This document shows positions 1-7,388 of a stretch of DNA of 25,753 nt, piece by piece (position 1 is the stretch's first letter; the number at the start of each line of letters is the position of its first letter). The notes below the pieces were generated by a model. The model searched no databases and was not told the DNA's origin. It saw nothing but the letters and a program-made list of their open reading frames with translations. This DNA comes from Bacillota bacterium. GTDB taxonomy: Bacteria > Bacillota > Clostridia > Lachnospirales > Lachnospiraceae. The DNA lies in contig JAEZXP010000174.1 in assembly GCA_023419655.1 (NCBI GenBank), positions 1 to 25,753 of the forward strand, read 5' to 3'. Made by a program: the position numbers and the translations under genes.

Positions 1-648
1 ATTCTCGACAAGGTCAAGTATCTTGCTTACTGTCGATTCCTCATACTTCCTGGTAACCTCCGCGGTTATAAGTCCATTGACATTAATACATCCGCTTAAT
101 ATCTCATCTCCCGGCTCTACTTCACGGGGTATAGATTCTCCTGTCAGAGCAGACGTATCCACCATGGAATTGCCCTCGATTACTCTGGCATCCAGGGGAA
201 TCCGCTCTCCGGCCTTTATTACTATAATATCTCCAACCCTTACCTCATCCGGCTCTGCCTTAATTAATTCATCTTCTCTTTTAACATTGGCATAATCCGG
301 TCTGATATCCATCAGGTCCGCAATAGACCTTCTGGACCTGTTAACCGCATAGCCTTGGAACAGCTCGCCAATCTGGTATAACAGCATTACTGCAATACCT
401 TCCGTATACTCACTGATAATCATTGCTCCTATCGTCGCAACCGCCATCAGAAAATTCTCATCAAACACCTTTCCTTTTGTTATATTCCTGATTGCCCTAA
501 GTACGATATCCCCGCCCACAAGAATATAGCTTGTAAGAAATAATACAATATTCGGCCATTCCTGTTTCGTATCGATTAATACTGCTGCCAGCAGTATTAC
601 GGCCCCCGATATAATCCGCATAAGATGCTTCTTCATACTCTTGTTCAT
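1..648 (-). CDS. Heavy-metal P-type ATPase, N-terminal 216 residues (cut by window edge)
   Basis: This is the N-terminal part of a P1B-type ATPase that pumps Cd, Zn or Pb out across the cytoplasmic membrane; the rest lies left of the window. The frame is open from an ATG at 648 to base 1. It opens with a short basic segment and two to four hydrophobic stretches (about residues 10-95), then the actuator domain with TSALTGES (T169-S172), the dephosphorylation loop of all P-type ATPases. The CPC membrane motif and the DKTGT phosphorylation site are not in view, so the exact metal class is inferred from the neighbours (HMA protein, CadC-like repressor). It has no N-terminal HMA domain; that domain is encoded by the separate gene just upstream. 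The AGGAG ribosome site overlaps the TAG stop of that gene, 13 nt away, so the two are surely co-transcribed and probably translationally coupled. Confidence 0.93.
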   Translation of the reverse strand, partial: MNKSMKKHLMRIISGAVILLAAVLIDTKQEWPNIVLFLTSYILVGGDIVLRAIRNITKGKVFDENFLMAVATIGAMIISEYTEGIAVMLLYQIGELFQGYAVNRSRRSIADLMDIRPDYANVKREDELIKAEPDEVRVGDIIVIKAGERIPLDARVIEGNSMVDTSALTGESIPREVEPGDEILSGCINVNGLITAEVTRKYEESTVSKILDLVEN

Positions 649-661
649 TTTCCCACAACTC

Positions 662-883
662 CTATGCTTTCTTTAATCTTGTGCCAGGCTCAATTCCTCT
701 GATGATTTTATCTGCCTCCTCGATAACGAAGGTTATCTGCTCCTCTTCTGCATCAATCACCAGCTTCTGTGTCATAAAATTAATATTTGCTTCCTTAACA
801 CCATTTAATTTGTTAATCGCTGCCTCCATCTTTGCGGCACAATTTGCACATCCAAGACCCTCGATAATAAATTTCTTTTTCAT
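662..883 (-). CDS. Stand-alone HMA heavy-metal-binding protein (73 aa)
   Basis: A single heavy-metal-associated domain that would bind a thiophilic or borderline metal in the cytoplasm and hand it to the P-type ATPase encoded next. The motif GLGCANCAAKME (C12, C15) is the GxxCxxC metal loop; CANC is usual in Cd/Zn ATPase HMA domains, whereas copper chaperones more often have MTCxxC. The rest matches the beta-alpha-beta-beta-alpha-beta fold (GVKEANINF, then the closing strand). Total length 73 residues is the usual size for a lone domain. An AGGAGG site lies 9 nt before the ATG. Expression is probably controlled by the ArsR-type operator at 964-982. In many related ATPases this domain is fused to the N-terminus; here it is split off. 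Confidence 0.92.
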   Translation of the reverse strand: MKKKFIIEGLGCANCAAKMEAAINKLNGVKEANINFMTQKLVIDAEEEQITFVIEEADKIIRGIEPGTRLKKA

Positions 884-963
884 ACTATATTTCCTCCTGT
901 TTATAATTTATATTTTTATTTTAAATCTTCTAATAACTGTCTAATACGGTCTATTATGAACAC

Positions 964-982
964 TTGAACATATATTCATATG
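964..982 (-). promoter_or_regulatory. ArsR/CadC-type operator upstream of the HMA-ATPase operon
   Basis: TTGAACATATATTCATATG is an imperfect inverted repeat of the ArsR/SmtB 12-2-12 class (ATATGAACA-N2-TATTCATAT-like). It lies about 80 nt before the HMA gene and closely resembles the two sites near the arsR promoter. I could not identify a convincing -35/-10 pair around it. Repressor binding here is inferred from the similarity to the other two sites. Confidence 0.6.
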
Positions 983-1013
983 TCAGGCAAAAAATATATC
1001 GGGAAATCTATAA

Positions 1014-1382
1014 TTATTCCTCATTTATATGAACTAAGCCCTGGTCGATAATCGCTCTTACATGCTCATCATCCAGCGAATAATATACTACCTTGCCCTC
1101 TTTCCGGTTCTTAACCAGCTTCGCCTGCTTTAAAACTCTTAATTGATGGGAAATTGCCGATTGCGTCATATTAAGCAGGGAAGCAATATCACAGACACAC
1201 ATCTCAGCCTCATCCAAAGCCCACAAAATGCGTATACGGGTAGAGTCTCCAAACACCTTAAATAATTCAGCCAAATCATAAAGGGTCTCTTCCCCCGGCA
1301 TCTTTCCTTTAACACGATTAACAACATCCTCATGAATAACCTCGCAGTCACATCTTTCCGCCGCTACATGTTTTATCGCCAT
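1014..1382 (-). CDS. ArsR/SmtB-family metal-sensing repressor, CadC-like
   Basis: Winged-helix repressor that leaves DNA when it binds Cd, Pb or Zn, so derepressing the efflux genes. Numbered from the chosen start: CDC (C11, C13) and MCVCD (C62, C64) match the four-cysteine site of CadC, which joins the N-terminal arm to the alpha4 helix. The recognition helix is MTQSAISHQLRVLK. The C-terminal helix has D105-x-H107-x10-H118-x2-E121, the alpha5 zinc site of SmtB and CzrA. The start at 1382 is preferred over the in-frame ATG at 1400 because AGGGG lies 9 nt before 1382 while 1400 has no ribosome site; the product is 122 aa. It has its own promoter and two operators, so it should repress itself as well as the HMA-ATPase operon. 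Confidence 0.93.
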   Translation of the reverse strand: MAIKHVAAERCDCEVIHEDVVNRVKGKMPGEETLYDLAELFKVFGDSTRIRILWALDEAEMCVCDIASLLNMTQSAISHQLRVLKQAKLVKNRKEGKVVYYSLDDEHVRAIIDQGLVHINEE

Positions 1383-1422
1383 CGTTTCACCCCTTTTCAT
1401 TGTTATGTATGGTTTTATCTAT

Positions 1423-1446
1423 CATATGAATGACTGCTCATATATG
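1423..1446 (-). promoter_or_regulatory. ArsR/CadC operator over the arsR transcription start
   Basis: On the minus strand this reads as ATATGAGCA-GT-CATTCATAT, an ArsR-family 12-2-12 imperfect palindrome. It begins 1 nt after the -10 box of the promoter at 1448-1476, so a bound repressor would block transcription start. It shares its core with 964-982 and 1481-1503. Confidence 0.65.
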
Positions 1447-1447
1447 T

Positions 1448-1476
1448 ATTATACTTATATCCTATGCAGATGTCAA
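1448..1476 (-). promoter_or_regulatory. Consensus SigA promoter of the arsR gene
   Basis: On the minus strand it shows TTGACA, a 17-nt spacer and TATAAT: a perfect match at both boxes and the optimal spacing. It is flanked on both sides by ArsR-type operators. Strong constitutive activity held down by tight repression is the expected behaviour. Confidence 0.85.
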
Positions 1477-1480
1477 TCAA

Positions 1481-1503
1481 TATATGAGCAATTATTCAGG
1501 TAT
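1481..1503. promoter_or_regulatory. Second ArsR/CadC operator upstream of the -35 box
   Basis: ATATGAGCA-AT-TATTCAGGTAT lies 4-5 nt upstream of the TTGACA box at 1471-1476. Its left half is identical to the left half of the minus-strand reading of 1423-1446. Two operators flanking one promoter could allow cooperative binding. Confidence 0.55.
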
Positions 1504-1542
1504 TATAAAGTATTTTATTAAAAACAAGCCGAATCCAAGTAA

Positions 1543-2334
1543 TTAAAAAAATTCATCCAGTAATTTATAATACCGAATCTTTGAATAATCAATCTCTTCT
1601 ATGCCGTATTCTTCAAAAAGTAACGGCACCCATCTGGCACCAAAATTATAAACCAGACTTCTGGACGCCAGGGCAAGGTCCTGATACCGGTCACTTACTC
1701 CTCCTCTTCCCCAATCGATAAAACCGCTTATATCCCAGTTATCAATCAAGATATTCGGAAGACAATAATCTCCGTGGGTTAAAACAAGGTCTTCATTACA
1801 GGGTCTTGTATCCATTAATTCTTTATATAAATCGGCCGCTTTCTTTCCCTGATGCACATCATCAAAATTATTCTCATCTACAAGGCCGTTCATCATCCTA
1901 TATTCAGCTTTTTTTATCTTCATGTCTAATCTTTGTTCAATGGGGCAGTCACGGATATCAATACGGTGAATCATCCTTAATCCTTTTGCCAATAACCGGA
2001 CCACTTCGGGGATATCACTTCCAAGTGAATGCTCATATGAGCATATTCCCTTAATCTCACTCATTAGGAGGTACTCGTATTCAGAATCACTTATGTGCAG
2101 TAAAACCTCGGGCACAGGCAGCTTCCCATTCAACCATCTTAATAAGACAACCTCCGATTCAACACTTTGCATAAGCTTTCGGGGAATAATTTTAAGGTAT
2201 CGGTTTGGTACTTCTTCAGCTGTGAGCAAAAATGTATAAGCACCGGATTCTCCAACCGTAATCTGCTTCCATATGCATTTTTGTACTTTATTTTTCAATA
2301 TACCAGGAAGAGCTTCCATATCCCATTTATTCAT
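1543..2334 (-). CDS. APH(3')-type aminoglycoside phosphotransferase
   Basis: Predicted ATP-dependent kinase that adds phosphate to the 3'-hydroxyl of kanamycin/neomycin-type drugs in the cytoplasm. At 263 aa it has the normal length. It carries the family signatures LTHGDYCLPN (catalytic base D189, N194) and SGFIDWGRGGVSDRYQD (metal-binding D207), and it ends in LLDEFF, the same C-terminus as APH(3')-II, where the C-terminal Phe carboxylate helps bind the drug. AGAGGT lies about 7 nt before the ATG. It is read in the same direction as the AIPR gene and the small membrane protein upstream, after a 106-nt gap; no clear promoter was found in that gap. Activity on clinical drugs is inferred; distant chromosomal APH homologues may have other substrates or weak activity. 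Confidence 0.85.
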   Translation of the reverse strand: MNKWDMEALPGILKNKVQKCIWKQITVGESGAYTFLLTAEEVPNRYLKIIPRKLMQSVESEVVLLRWLNGKLPVPEVLLHISDSEYEYLLMSEIKGICSYEHSLGSDIPEVVRLLAKGLRMIHRIDIRDCPIEQRLDMKIKKAEYRMMNGLVDENNFDDVHQGKKAADLYKELMDTRPCNEDLVLTHGDYCLPNILIDNWDISGFIDWGRGGVSDRYQDLALASRSLVYNFGARWVPLLFEEYGIEEIDYSKIRYYKLLDEFF

Positions 2335-2440
2335 GACAGATACCTCTGATTTGATTTTTAGACTATATTATCCGTCTCTTGCTTGAAAAGGCTTGTTGCA
2401 ATTGTAAGCCGAATATCAATATTAAGTCTTACATCCGTTG

Positions 2441-2731
2441 TTACACATCTTTCTTACGAGATTTCCTGTTTAAAACCAGATACATAACCCCTGCTACCGA
2501 TAATAGCCCGAACAGTATGGTAATAAGATGATACGAAGAGTCACCGGCCACAAAAATTGATGTCGGTCCGTCCGCACCGCCTATAATCCCTATCGAGCTA
2601 TGGGGGCTTATTTTAGCCTTGAATCTATGAGCGATATATGTACGAATTAAAAAATCTGATGCCGCACTTACCGCTGTTATTATTATCGATATGACTGTAA
2701 TTACTTTGATTATATTCCTATGTTTTTTCAT
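2441..2731 (-). CDS. Small two-helix membrane protein with GGADGPT motif
   Basis: A 96-aa protein with a transmembrane segment at about residues 8-28, the motif IGIIGGADGPTSIFVA at about 47-62, a second transmembrane segment at about 68-86 and a basic tail (RKSRKKD). IIGGADGPT is a hallmark of the beta subunit of Na+-translocating decarboxylases (OadB/GcdB/MmdB), a protein of about 370 aa; here the motif sits alone between two helices, so this is no intact decarboxylase subunit. Small proteins of this kind recur in Lachnospiraceae genomes as I recall, usually named after the big subunit, with no known function. AAGGGG lies about 8 nt before the ATG. The gene starts 23 nt after the AIPR gene stop, so the two are probably co-transcribed. 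Confidence 0.75.
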   Translation of the reverse strand: MKKHRNIIKVITVISIIITAVSAASDFLIRTYIAHRFKAKISPHSSIGIIGGADGPTSIFVAGDSSYHLITILFGLLSVAGVMYLVLNRKSRKKDV

Positions 2732-2754
2732 GACCTAATCCCCTTTAGCATATT

Positions 2755-4530
2755 TTAGACTACCTCAAATAAAGTATCTCTTTGTGAATCAAAGATATCA
2801 TACTCTACATTTCTTTTTATCATTTTATTATAATCAATATTAAATTTTTTAAAATATTCACGTGTATAAGCTTTAGTAACCGCTGTATATAAACTAATAA
2901 TTCGATTTATTTTATCTGCATCCGATAACTCCGTTACTATATTTTTCGGACTTCTGCCCTTACATTCATATTTTGCAAAACCATCAATTAAATAATATGG
3001 AATAGGGGTCCTGCTATCCTTCTTTTCCTTTTTGGTCTGCTCTGCACGCTTATACAGCATGTATAAATCCAGCATAACATCGTTTGTTACTTCGCCATTC
3101 TTAATAAAGTCAATTGCTGTTTTATATTGATCCGTACCAAACTTAAGCATATTGCTCTTCTTCACATATGCGGTATATCCGCCTGAAACAAATGCATTTA
3201 CAACTTGTAAAAATTTCTCTAGTGGAATAAAGACATCACTTGCTTTCCTAATTTCATTTATTCCAAATCTTTTTATTCGTTCGTTATTTAATTCCTTAAG
3301 TTTTGATAACACCTTATATTTATTAGAAAATTTGTTTTTATCACTTTGTTTTATTAGTAATAAAAATCCTTTTTCCTCAAATTCATTTTGTAATCTGATG
3401 AAAATATCTGTATTGGCAACAAATGTTTTTTCATCTATAGAGTTTTGTGAATTATTATATTTTACAATGTTTTTATACAAATTATCTTCTTGGGTATCGT
3501 CTCTGTCAATTACAAGAATTTTAAGCATAACAAATGTATCCTTAAACTCTCTCTCCAATATAATAGGATCAACATTTTTTAAAACCTCGTAAATAGAATT
3601 AACTGTCTGGCAGCCATTAACTATTTGTGGGTTTTCTATATTAAAAAATGCATTCATATTATAATCCGATGGTTGATTCGTAATTTTACTCATTTTATCA
3701 CAAATAACCGTAATTCCATTATTGTAATAAAAAAAGTTCTTTCTATCGTCTTTATCAAGCAGCGTTGTGTATATACTTTTATTAACACCCCTGTTTCCCA
3801 GATATTCTCTAATGTTTTTATCAAAAATCGGATAGCTTTTTTCAATGGAATCCCTATATAATCTATAAACTGATACAACTGGTGTTAATACATATCTCGC
3901 ATCCAACACATTTTCAAGCTTATAATCGTCTGTATTTATATTCAAGATAGTTCCTTTATTAATACTTTCCACCTTAACAGTTATGTTTTTCTTTATTTGC
4001 TGAACTTCGCCATAGTATCTGGTTTCTATATCATCCAAATAAAAAATTTTTGCATGATATTTTGAGTGCTCAACATTAAACTTTTTAACGTACTCATCAG
4101 CTTCAAAATTATGTATATTGTTGGTTACAAATAACTGTAAGTATACAGCAAACTCTGAATGGTTCTTATACTTAGTAAAGGCGTTCTGAAGCTCTTCCGA
4201 TTTCCTGTATGTACCATTTTCTAACGCCGTTATTGCTCTCAATAAAAAATCATTTTTAACATACTCTGCTGTTATCGAAGATGAGTCTGAATAATATTTG
4301 TTTTGTATTAGAAAAATGTCCTTGGTATCCTCATAAATTTCATAGGCATCTATCCCCATATCATGATAATCAATGATTTTTTCTTCTATCAATTCCTCTT
4401 CTTCATAAAACAGTTTATCTAGCACCCAATAATTAAAAGCCCACTCGTCCTTTTCAATGTTACTAACATAAAAATAATTGCTTTGATATTCCTTGATATC
4501 CTCTTCTATTTGTTTTCTAAAATCACTCAT
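2755..4530 (-). CDS. AIPR-family abortive infection / phage resistance protein
   Basis: A 591-aa protein of the AIPR family (founded on lactococcal abortive-infection proteins), thought to stop phage growth, probably by nucleic-acid cleavage. The AIPR core is clear: YYNNGITVICDK (about 268-279) and NPQIVNGCQTVNSIY (about 300-314). The N-terminal region has GID (59-61), then QNK (76-78) at the end of a hydrophobic strand (IFLIQNKYY), with acidic residues in the helix before it; this spacing fits a PD-(D/E)xK nuclease core with Q in the third position. That assignment is inferred. AGGGGG lies 7 nt before the ATG. The gene is A+T-richer than recR/dnaX, which fits horizontal gain. No restriction or methylase partner lies beside it. 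Confidence 0.85.
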   Translation of the reverse strand: MSDFRKQIEEDIKEYQSNYFYVSNIEKDEWAFNYWVLDKLFYEEEELIEEKIIDYHDMGIDAYEIYEDTKDIFLIQNKYYSDSSSITAEYVKNDFLLRAITALENGTYRKSEELQNAFTKYKNHSEFAVYLQLFVTNNIHNFEADEYVKKFNVEHSKYHAKIFYLDDIETRYYGEVQQIKKNITVKVESINKGTILNINTDDYKLENVLDARYVLTPVVSVYRLYRDSIEKSYPIFDKNIREYLGNRGVNKSIYTTLLDKDDRKNFFYYNNGITVICDKMSKITNQPSDYNMNAFFNIENPQIVNGCQTVNSIYEVLKNVDPIILEREFKDTFVMLKILVIDRDDTQEDNLYKNIVKYNNSQNSIDEKTFVANTDIFIRLQNEFEEKGFLLLIKQSDKNKFSNKYKVLSKLKELNNERIKRFGINEIRKASDVFIPLEKFLQVVNAFVSGGYTAYVKKSNMLKFGTDQYKTAIDFIKNGEVTNDVMLDLYMLYKRAEQTKKEKKDSRTPIPYYLIDGFAKYECKGRSPKNIVTELSDADKINRIISLYTAVTKAYTREYFKKFNIDYNKMIKRNVEYDIFDSQRDTLFEVV

Positions 4531-4573
4531 CTTTTGTCCCCCTCTTACATTATCCCATTTCTTGCGTTGTTTT

Positions 4574-4603
4574 ACTATAATAATATATCGGCTCTTCTGT
4601 CAA
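4574..4603 (-). promoter_or_regulatory. SigA-type promoter of the AIPR gene
   Basis: On the minus strand: TTGACA (perfect), an 18-nt spacer and TATAGT (5 of 6). It lies 44 nt upstream of the AIPR start codon and would also drive the small membrane protein. The rest of the gap to recR (4604-4732) shows no clear hairpin terminator. Confidence 0.65.
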
Positions 4604-4732
4604 TTCTTCGACTGTAAAATACCGCAATTCATAAAAAACCACCGATCTAAAGCATAATATCTTATGCCTCTTCTCTGTAGTTTCTTAATTTTAGGTCAAA
4701 TATAAATGCTTCTTGCTTTAAATTACCGCCGC

Positions 4733-5329
4733 CTACAGCTCTACCCTGCCCTCAAGGGCACGAAGAAGCGTTACCTCATCGATATACTCCAGGTCACCGC
4801 CTACAGGAATTCCGCTGGCAATCCTGCTGACCTTGATTCCGACGGGCTTAATCAGCTTGCTCAGATACATCGCTGTGGCTTCTCCTTCCAGGCTGGAATT
4901 GGTTGCAATAATGACCTCGTCCACATCCTGCTGAAGCCGTATCATAAGCTCCTTTAGCTTAATGTCTGCGGGACCGATTCCAAGCATGGGGGAAATTGCC
5001 CCATGAAGAACATGGTATACCCCATCATATTTTCCAGTCTTTTCATAGGCTGCCAAATCCCTTGGGTTCTCTATGACCATAATCTGTCTCTTGTTTCTAT
5101 TCGGGGAAGAGCAGATAGGGCATAGCTCCTTGTCAGTAAGCGTAAGGCATTCCTTGCAATACCGGACATTCTTCTTCGCCTCAACGATGGAGCCCGATAA
5201 AGCTTTTACCTGGTCTTCCGGCATATTGATTATATGAAAAGCAAGCCTCTGGGCGGTCTTTGCACCGATTCCCGGAAGCCTTGACAGCTCCTCTATTAAC
5301 TTGCTTATCTGACTGCTATAGTAATCCAT
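4733..5329 (-). CDS. recR: Recombination mediator RecR
   Basis: RecR works with RecF and RecO to load RecA on gapped DNA. The 198-aa length is standard. In order: the helix-hairpin-helix LSRLPGIGAKTAQRLAFH (16-33), a four-cysteine zinc finger (C58, C61, C70, C73), a Toprim domain starting about residue 81 (VIENPRD, then ATNSSLEGEATA with the conserved acidic residues) and the C-terminal SRIASGIPVGGDLEYIDEVTLLRAL Walker-like segment. Its ATG overlaps the TAA stop of ybaB by one base (TAATG), so translation is probably coupled. It is the last gene of the dnaX operon, a conserved order in bacteria. Confidence 0.98.
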   Translation of the reverse strand: MDYYSSQISKLIEELSRLPGIGAKTAQRLAFHIINMPEDQVKALSGSIVEAKKNVRYCKECLTLTDKELCPICSSPNRNKRQIMVIENPRDLAAYEKTGKYDGVYHVLHGAISPMLGIGPADIKLKELMIRLQQDVDEVIIATNSSLEGEATAMYLSKLIKPVGIKVSRIASGIPVGGDLEYIDEVTLLRALEGRVEL

Positions 5330-5682
5330 TAGAACGGGAAGCCTCCCAGTCCGCCTAATCCGCCTGTAATCTCACCCATTACCTGTGAGCTTTCTTCTTC
5401 CATTAATCGTAATGCCTCATTGGTTGCCGCAACGATGAGGTCTTCTAACATCTCCACATCATCCGGGTCTACAACTTCCTGCGAAATCTTAACAGAAGAA
5501 ACCTCCTTCTTTCCTGTAACCGTAACCTTCACAGCACCGCCGCCGGCACTGGCCTCCCAGGTTTTCTCCTCCAGCTCCTTGGTCTTTTCCTCCATCTGCT
5601 TTTGCATGCGCTGTGCCTGCTTCATCAAATTATTCATATTTCCGGGGATTCCTCCGCCCGGAAAGCCACCTCTTTTTGCCAT
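5329..5682 (-). CDS. YbaB/EbfC nucleoid-associated protein
   Basis: Small dimeric DNA-binding protein that coats DNA; its place between dnaX and recR is conserved across bacteria. The sequence has a Gly-rich start (RGGFPGGGIPGN), a long coiled helix (MKQAQRMQKQMEEKTKELEE), the conserved AGGGAVKVTVTGKKEV strand pair, DDVEMLEDLIVAATNEAL and a Gly-rich tail. The start at 5682 (MAKRGG) is chosen over the ATG at 5688 because AGGAG lies 9 nt before 5682 but only 3 nt before 5688; this gives 117 aa. The gap to dnaX is about 30 nt. Confidence 0.96.
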   Translation of the reverse strand: MAKRGGFPGGGIPGNMNNLMKQAQRMQKQMEEKTKELEEKTWEASAGGGAVKVTVTGKKEVSSVKISQEVVDPDDVEMLEDLIVAATNEALRLMEEESSQVMGEITGGLGGLGGFPF

Positions 5683-5715
5683 ATTCATAAACTCCTTCCG
5701 ATTTGATTTTAATTA

Positions 5716-7293
5716 TTATTCATATTGGATGGGTACCTTGATTAGCTTTGTAAGGTCTACAACATCGTTCATATTCTCATTGTCTTTATTAAGAGACCTT
5801 ACATTTATCTGTACCTGCTTTTGAAGCATCTTAGAAATTGTTTCTTGCATAACCTTTTTATGCTTTTCGCTATTCACAAGCTCCTTGTCAAAGGAATCTG
5901 CCACCACAACCATAAGTCCTTGATTTTCATCTATGCTTAAGGTAGCACTTCGCAGCGCAGAGCCTAATGCCGGCGACTTCTTAGAAATCTGTGCCACTAT
6001 ATTGTTCCAGATATTTGCCACCTTTTTCAAATCCTCTGGAAGAGCCTCCGGTAATATCTCCTGCTTTTTTTCAGGCTCCGGATTATCCTCGTTCTTTGAC
6101 TGTGCGTTCTTTTTACTATCTGATTTTACTGCAATTCCGCTTTCAAGTCTATCTTCCAGGACCTTTATACGGTGGATAAGTGAATCATAATCTTGCTCCA
6201 TTTGCGGCCGGCACAGCTTAACGAATGCAATTTCCAGCAGCACTCTCTTTCTGGGGGCATAGCGAATCTGGTTGGATAGCTCCGAGAATACCCGGATATA
6301 CCGCATCAGTATATCCTCCTCCATGGACTGTGCCTCCTGCTTTAGCAGTGCCAAATTCTCAGTGGCGATGTCAATGATAATATCGTTTACATCCTCCGTT
6401 GTCTTTACCAGAAGAAGATTTCTCAGGTACCATATAAAATCAATGGCAAATTGTGAAAGCTCGCGTCCGTTACTTTCCACATCATCAAGAATCTGTATGC
6501 ATTCAGATACATCCTGACGGTTAATTGCCTTCAAAAGCTGAGAGAATATTCTTGTATCAACAGTCCCCAGCACATCCAGAACATTGTCATAGGTTACGGT
6601 TTCACCAAGATAGAAAGAAATACATTGGTCCAACAGGCTCAGTGCATCTCTTAGAGAGCCGTCTGCAACTCTTGCAATATATCGTAATGCCTTATCCTCT
6701 ACATCCAGCTCCTCTTTATCAATTAGCTCTTTAAGTCTGTCTGCAATGATATCGATACTGATTCTTTTGAAGTCATACCTTTGGCACCTTGATAATATGG
6801 TAATAGGAATCTTATGTGCCTCTGTCGTGGCGAGGATAAATATTACATAGGAAGGTGGCTCCTCTATGGTCTTTAGAAGGGCATTGAAGGCTCCGGCTGA
6901 AAGCATATGAACCTCATCAATAATATACACCTTATATTTGCCCTCTGTCGGAGAATATCTCACTTCCTCCACAATCTCTCTTACATTTTCCACGCCGTTG
7001 TTGGAGGCGGCATCTATCTCAATAACATTCATAGAAGCTCCGGATATAATGCCCTTGCACATACTGCATTCATTACAGGGGTTGCCATCCTGGGGATTCT
7101 CACAGTTAACGGTCTTTGCAAATAGCTTTGCAACCGTAGTTTTGCCGGTTCCTCTGGTCCCTGTAAATAGATAGGCGTGTCCGATTCTATCTGATTTGAT
7201 TTGATTTTTCAGGGTTGTTACTATATGGTCCTGGCCTTTTACATCCATAAAATTATCCGGCCTGAACTTCCGATAAAGAGCCATGTATGACAT
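5716..7293 (-). CDS. dnaX: DNA polymerase III subunit tau/gamma
   Basis: Clamp-loader ATPase of the replisome. The 525-aa frame has MSYMALYRKFRP at its start, Walker A GTRGTGKTT (45-53), a zinc module (C64, C73, C76, C79), DEVHML (126-131) and the SRC sensor (168-170), followed by domain III and a charged linker (about residues 385-420, rich in K, N, E, D) leading to the tau-specific C-terminus that binds the polymerase and helicase in other bacteria. AAGGA lies 8 nt before the ATG at 7293. In the linker, codons 408-410 (GAA AAA AAG) contain the heptamer A_AAA_AAG that causes -1 frameshifting in E. coli dnaX, so a shorter gamma-like form may also be made. First gene of dnaX-ybaB-recR. Confidence 0.97.
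   Translation of the reverse strand: MSYMALYRKFRPDNFMDVKGQDHIVTTLKNQIKSDRIGHAYLFTGTRGTGKTTVAKLFAKTVNCENPQDGNPCNECSMCKGIISGASMNVIEIDAASNNGVENVREIVEEVRYSPTEGKYKVYIIDEVHMLSAGAFNALLKTIEEPPSYVIFILATTEAHKIPITILSRCQRYDFKRISIDIIADRLKELIDKEELDVEDKALRYIARVADGSLRDALSLLDQCISFYLGETVTYDNVLDVLGTVDTRIFSQLLKAINRQDVSECIQILDDVESNGRELSQFAIDFIWYLRNLLLVKTTEDVNDIIIDIATENLALLKQEAQSMEEDILMRYIRVFSELSNQIRYAPRKRVLLEIAFVKLCRPQMEQDYDSLIHRIKVLEDRLESGIAVKSDSKKNAQSKNEDNPEPEKKQEILPEALPEDLKKVANIWNNIVAQISKKSPALGSALRSATLSIDENQGLMVVVADSFDKELVNSEKHKKVMQETISKMLQKQVQINVRSLNKDNENMNDVVDLTKLIKVPIQYE
5981..6070 (-). other. Possible -1 frameshift site and gamma tail in dnaX
   Basis: The heptamer A_AAA_AAG occupies 6064-6070 in the correct phase (codons E408-K409-K410). 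A -1 shift would add 27 residues, starting AGDITGGSSRGFE, before a TAA at 5981-5983, giving about 437 aa against 525 for full-length tau; E. coli gamma is 431 aa. A GGAG lies 5 nt upstream, and a short CTCT-TCC-AGAG hairpin lies downstream, weaker than the E. coli stimulators. Transcriptional slippage on the run of seven A is an alternative. Conservation in relatives would decide whether this is real. Confidence 0.45.
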
Positions 7294-7388
7294 AGATAGC
7301 TTCCTTTCTACATAGCGGATTTTCCATTACATTTTGCCTGACCCGTTTACTTCGAGTATCACCCGCATGCTTTATCCTATACCGTCTC

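Noticed and set aside
2441..2731. Functional decarboxylase beta subunit or a truncated remnant of one
   Set aside because: It has its own ribosome site, a clean two-helix layout and a basic tail, so it looks like a small protein in its own right and lacks the rest of the subunit.
4553..4690. Minus-strand open frame of about 44 codons between recR and the AIPR gene (ends SKTTQEMG)
   Set aside because: No start codon or ribosome site, and it contains the AIPR promoter; probably chance.
7294..7388. SRP (4.5S/scRNA) gene upstream of dnaX, suggested by GGGTCAGG and AAAGGAAGC in the leader
   Set aside because: The conserved GGTCAGG...GGAAGCAGC hairpin core is absent, and the pieces cannot be paired into the SRP domain IV stem.
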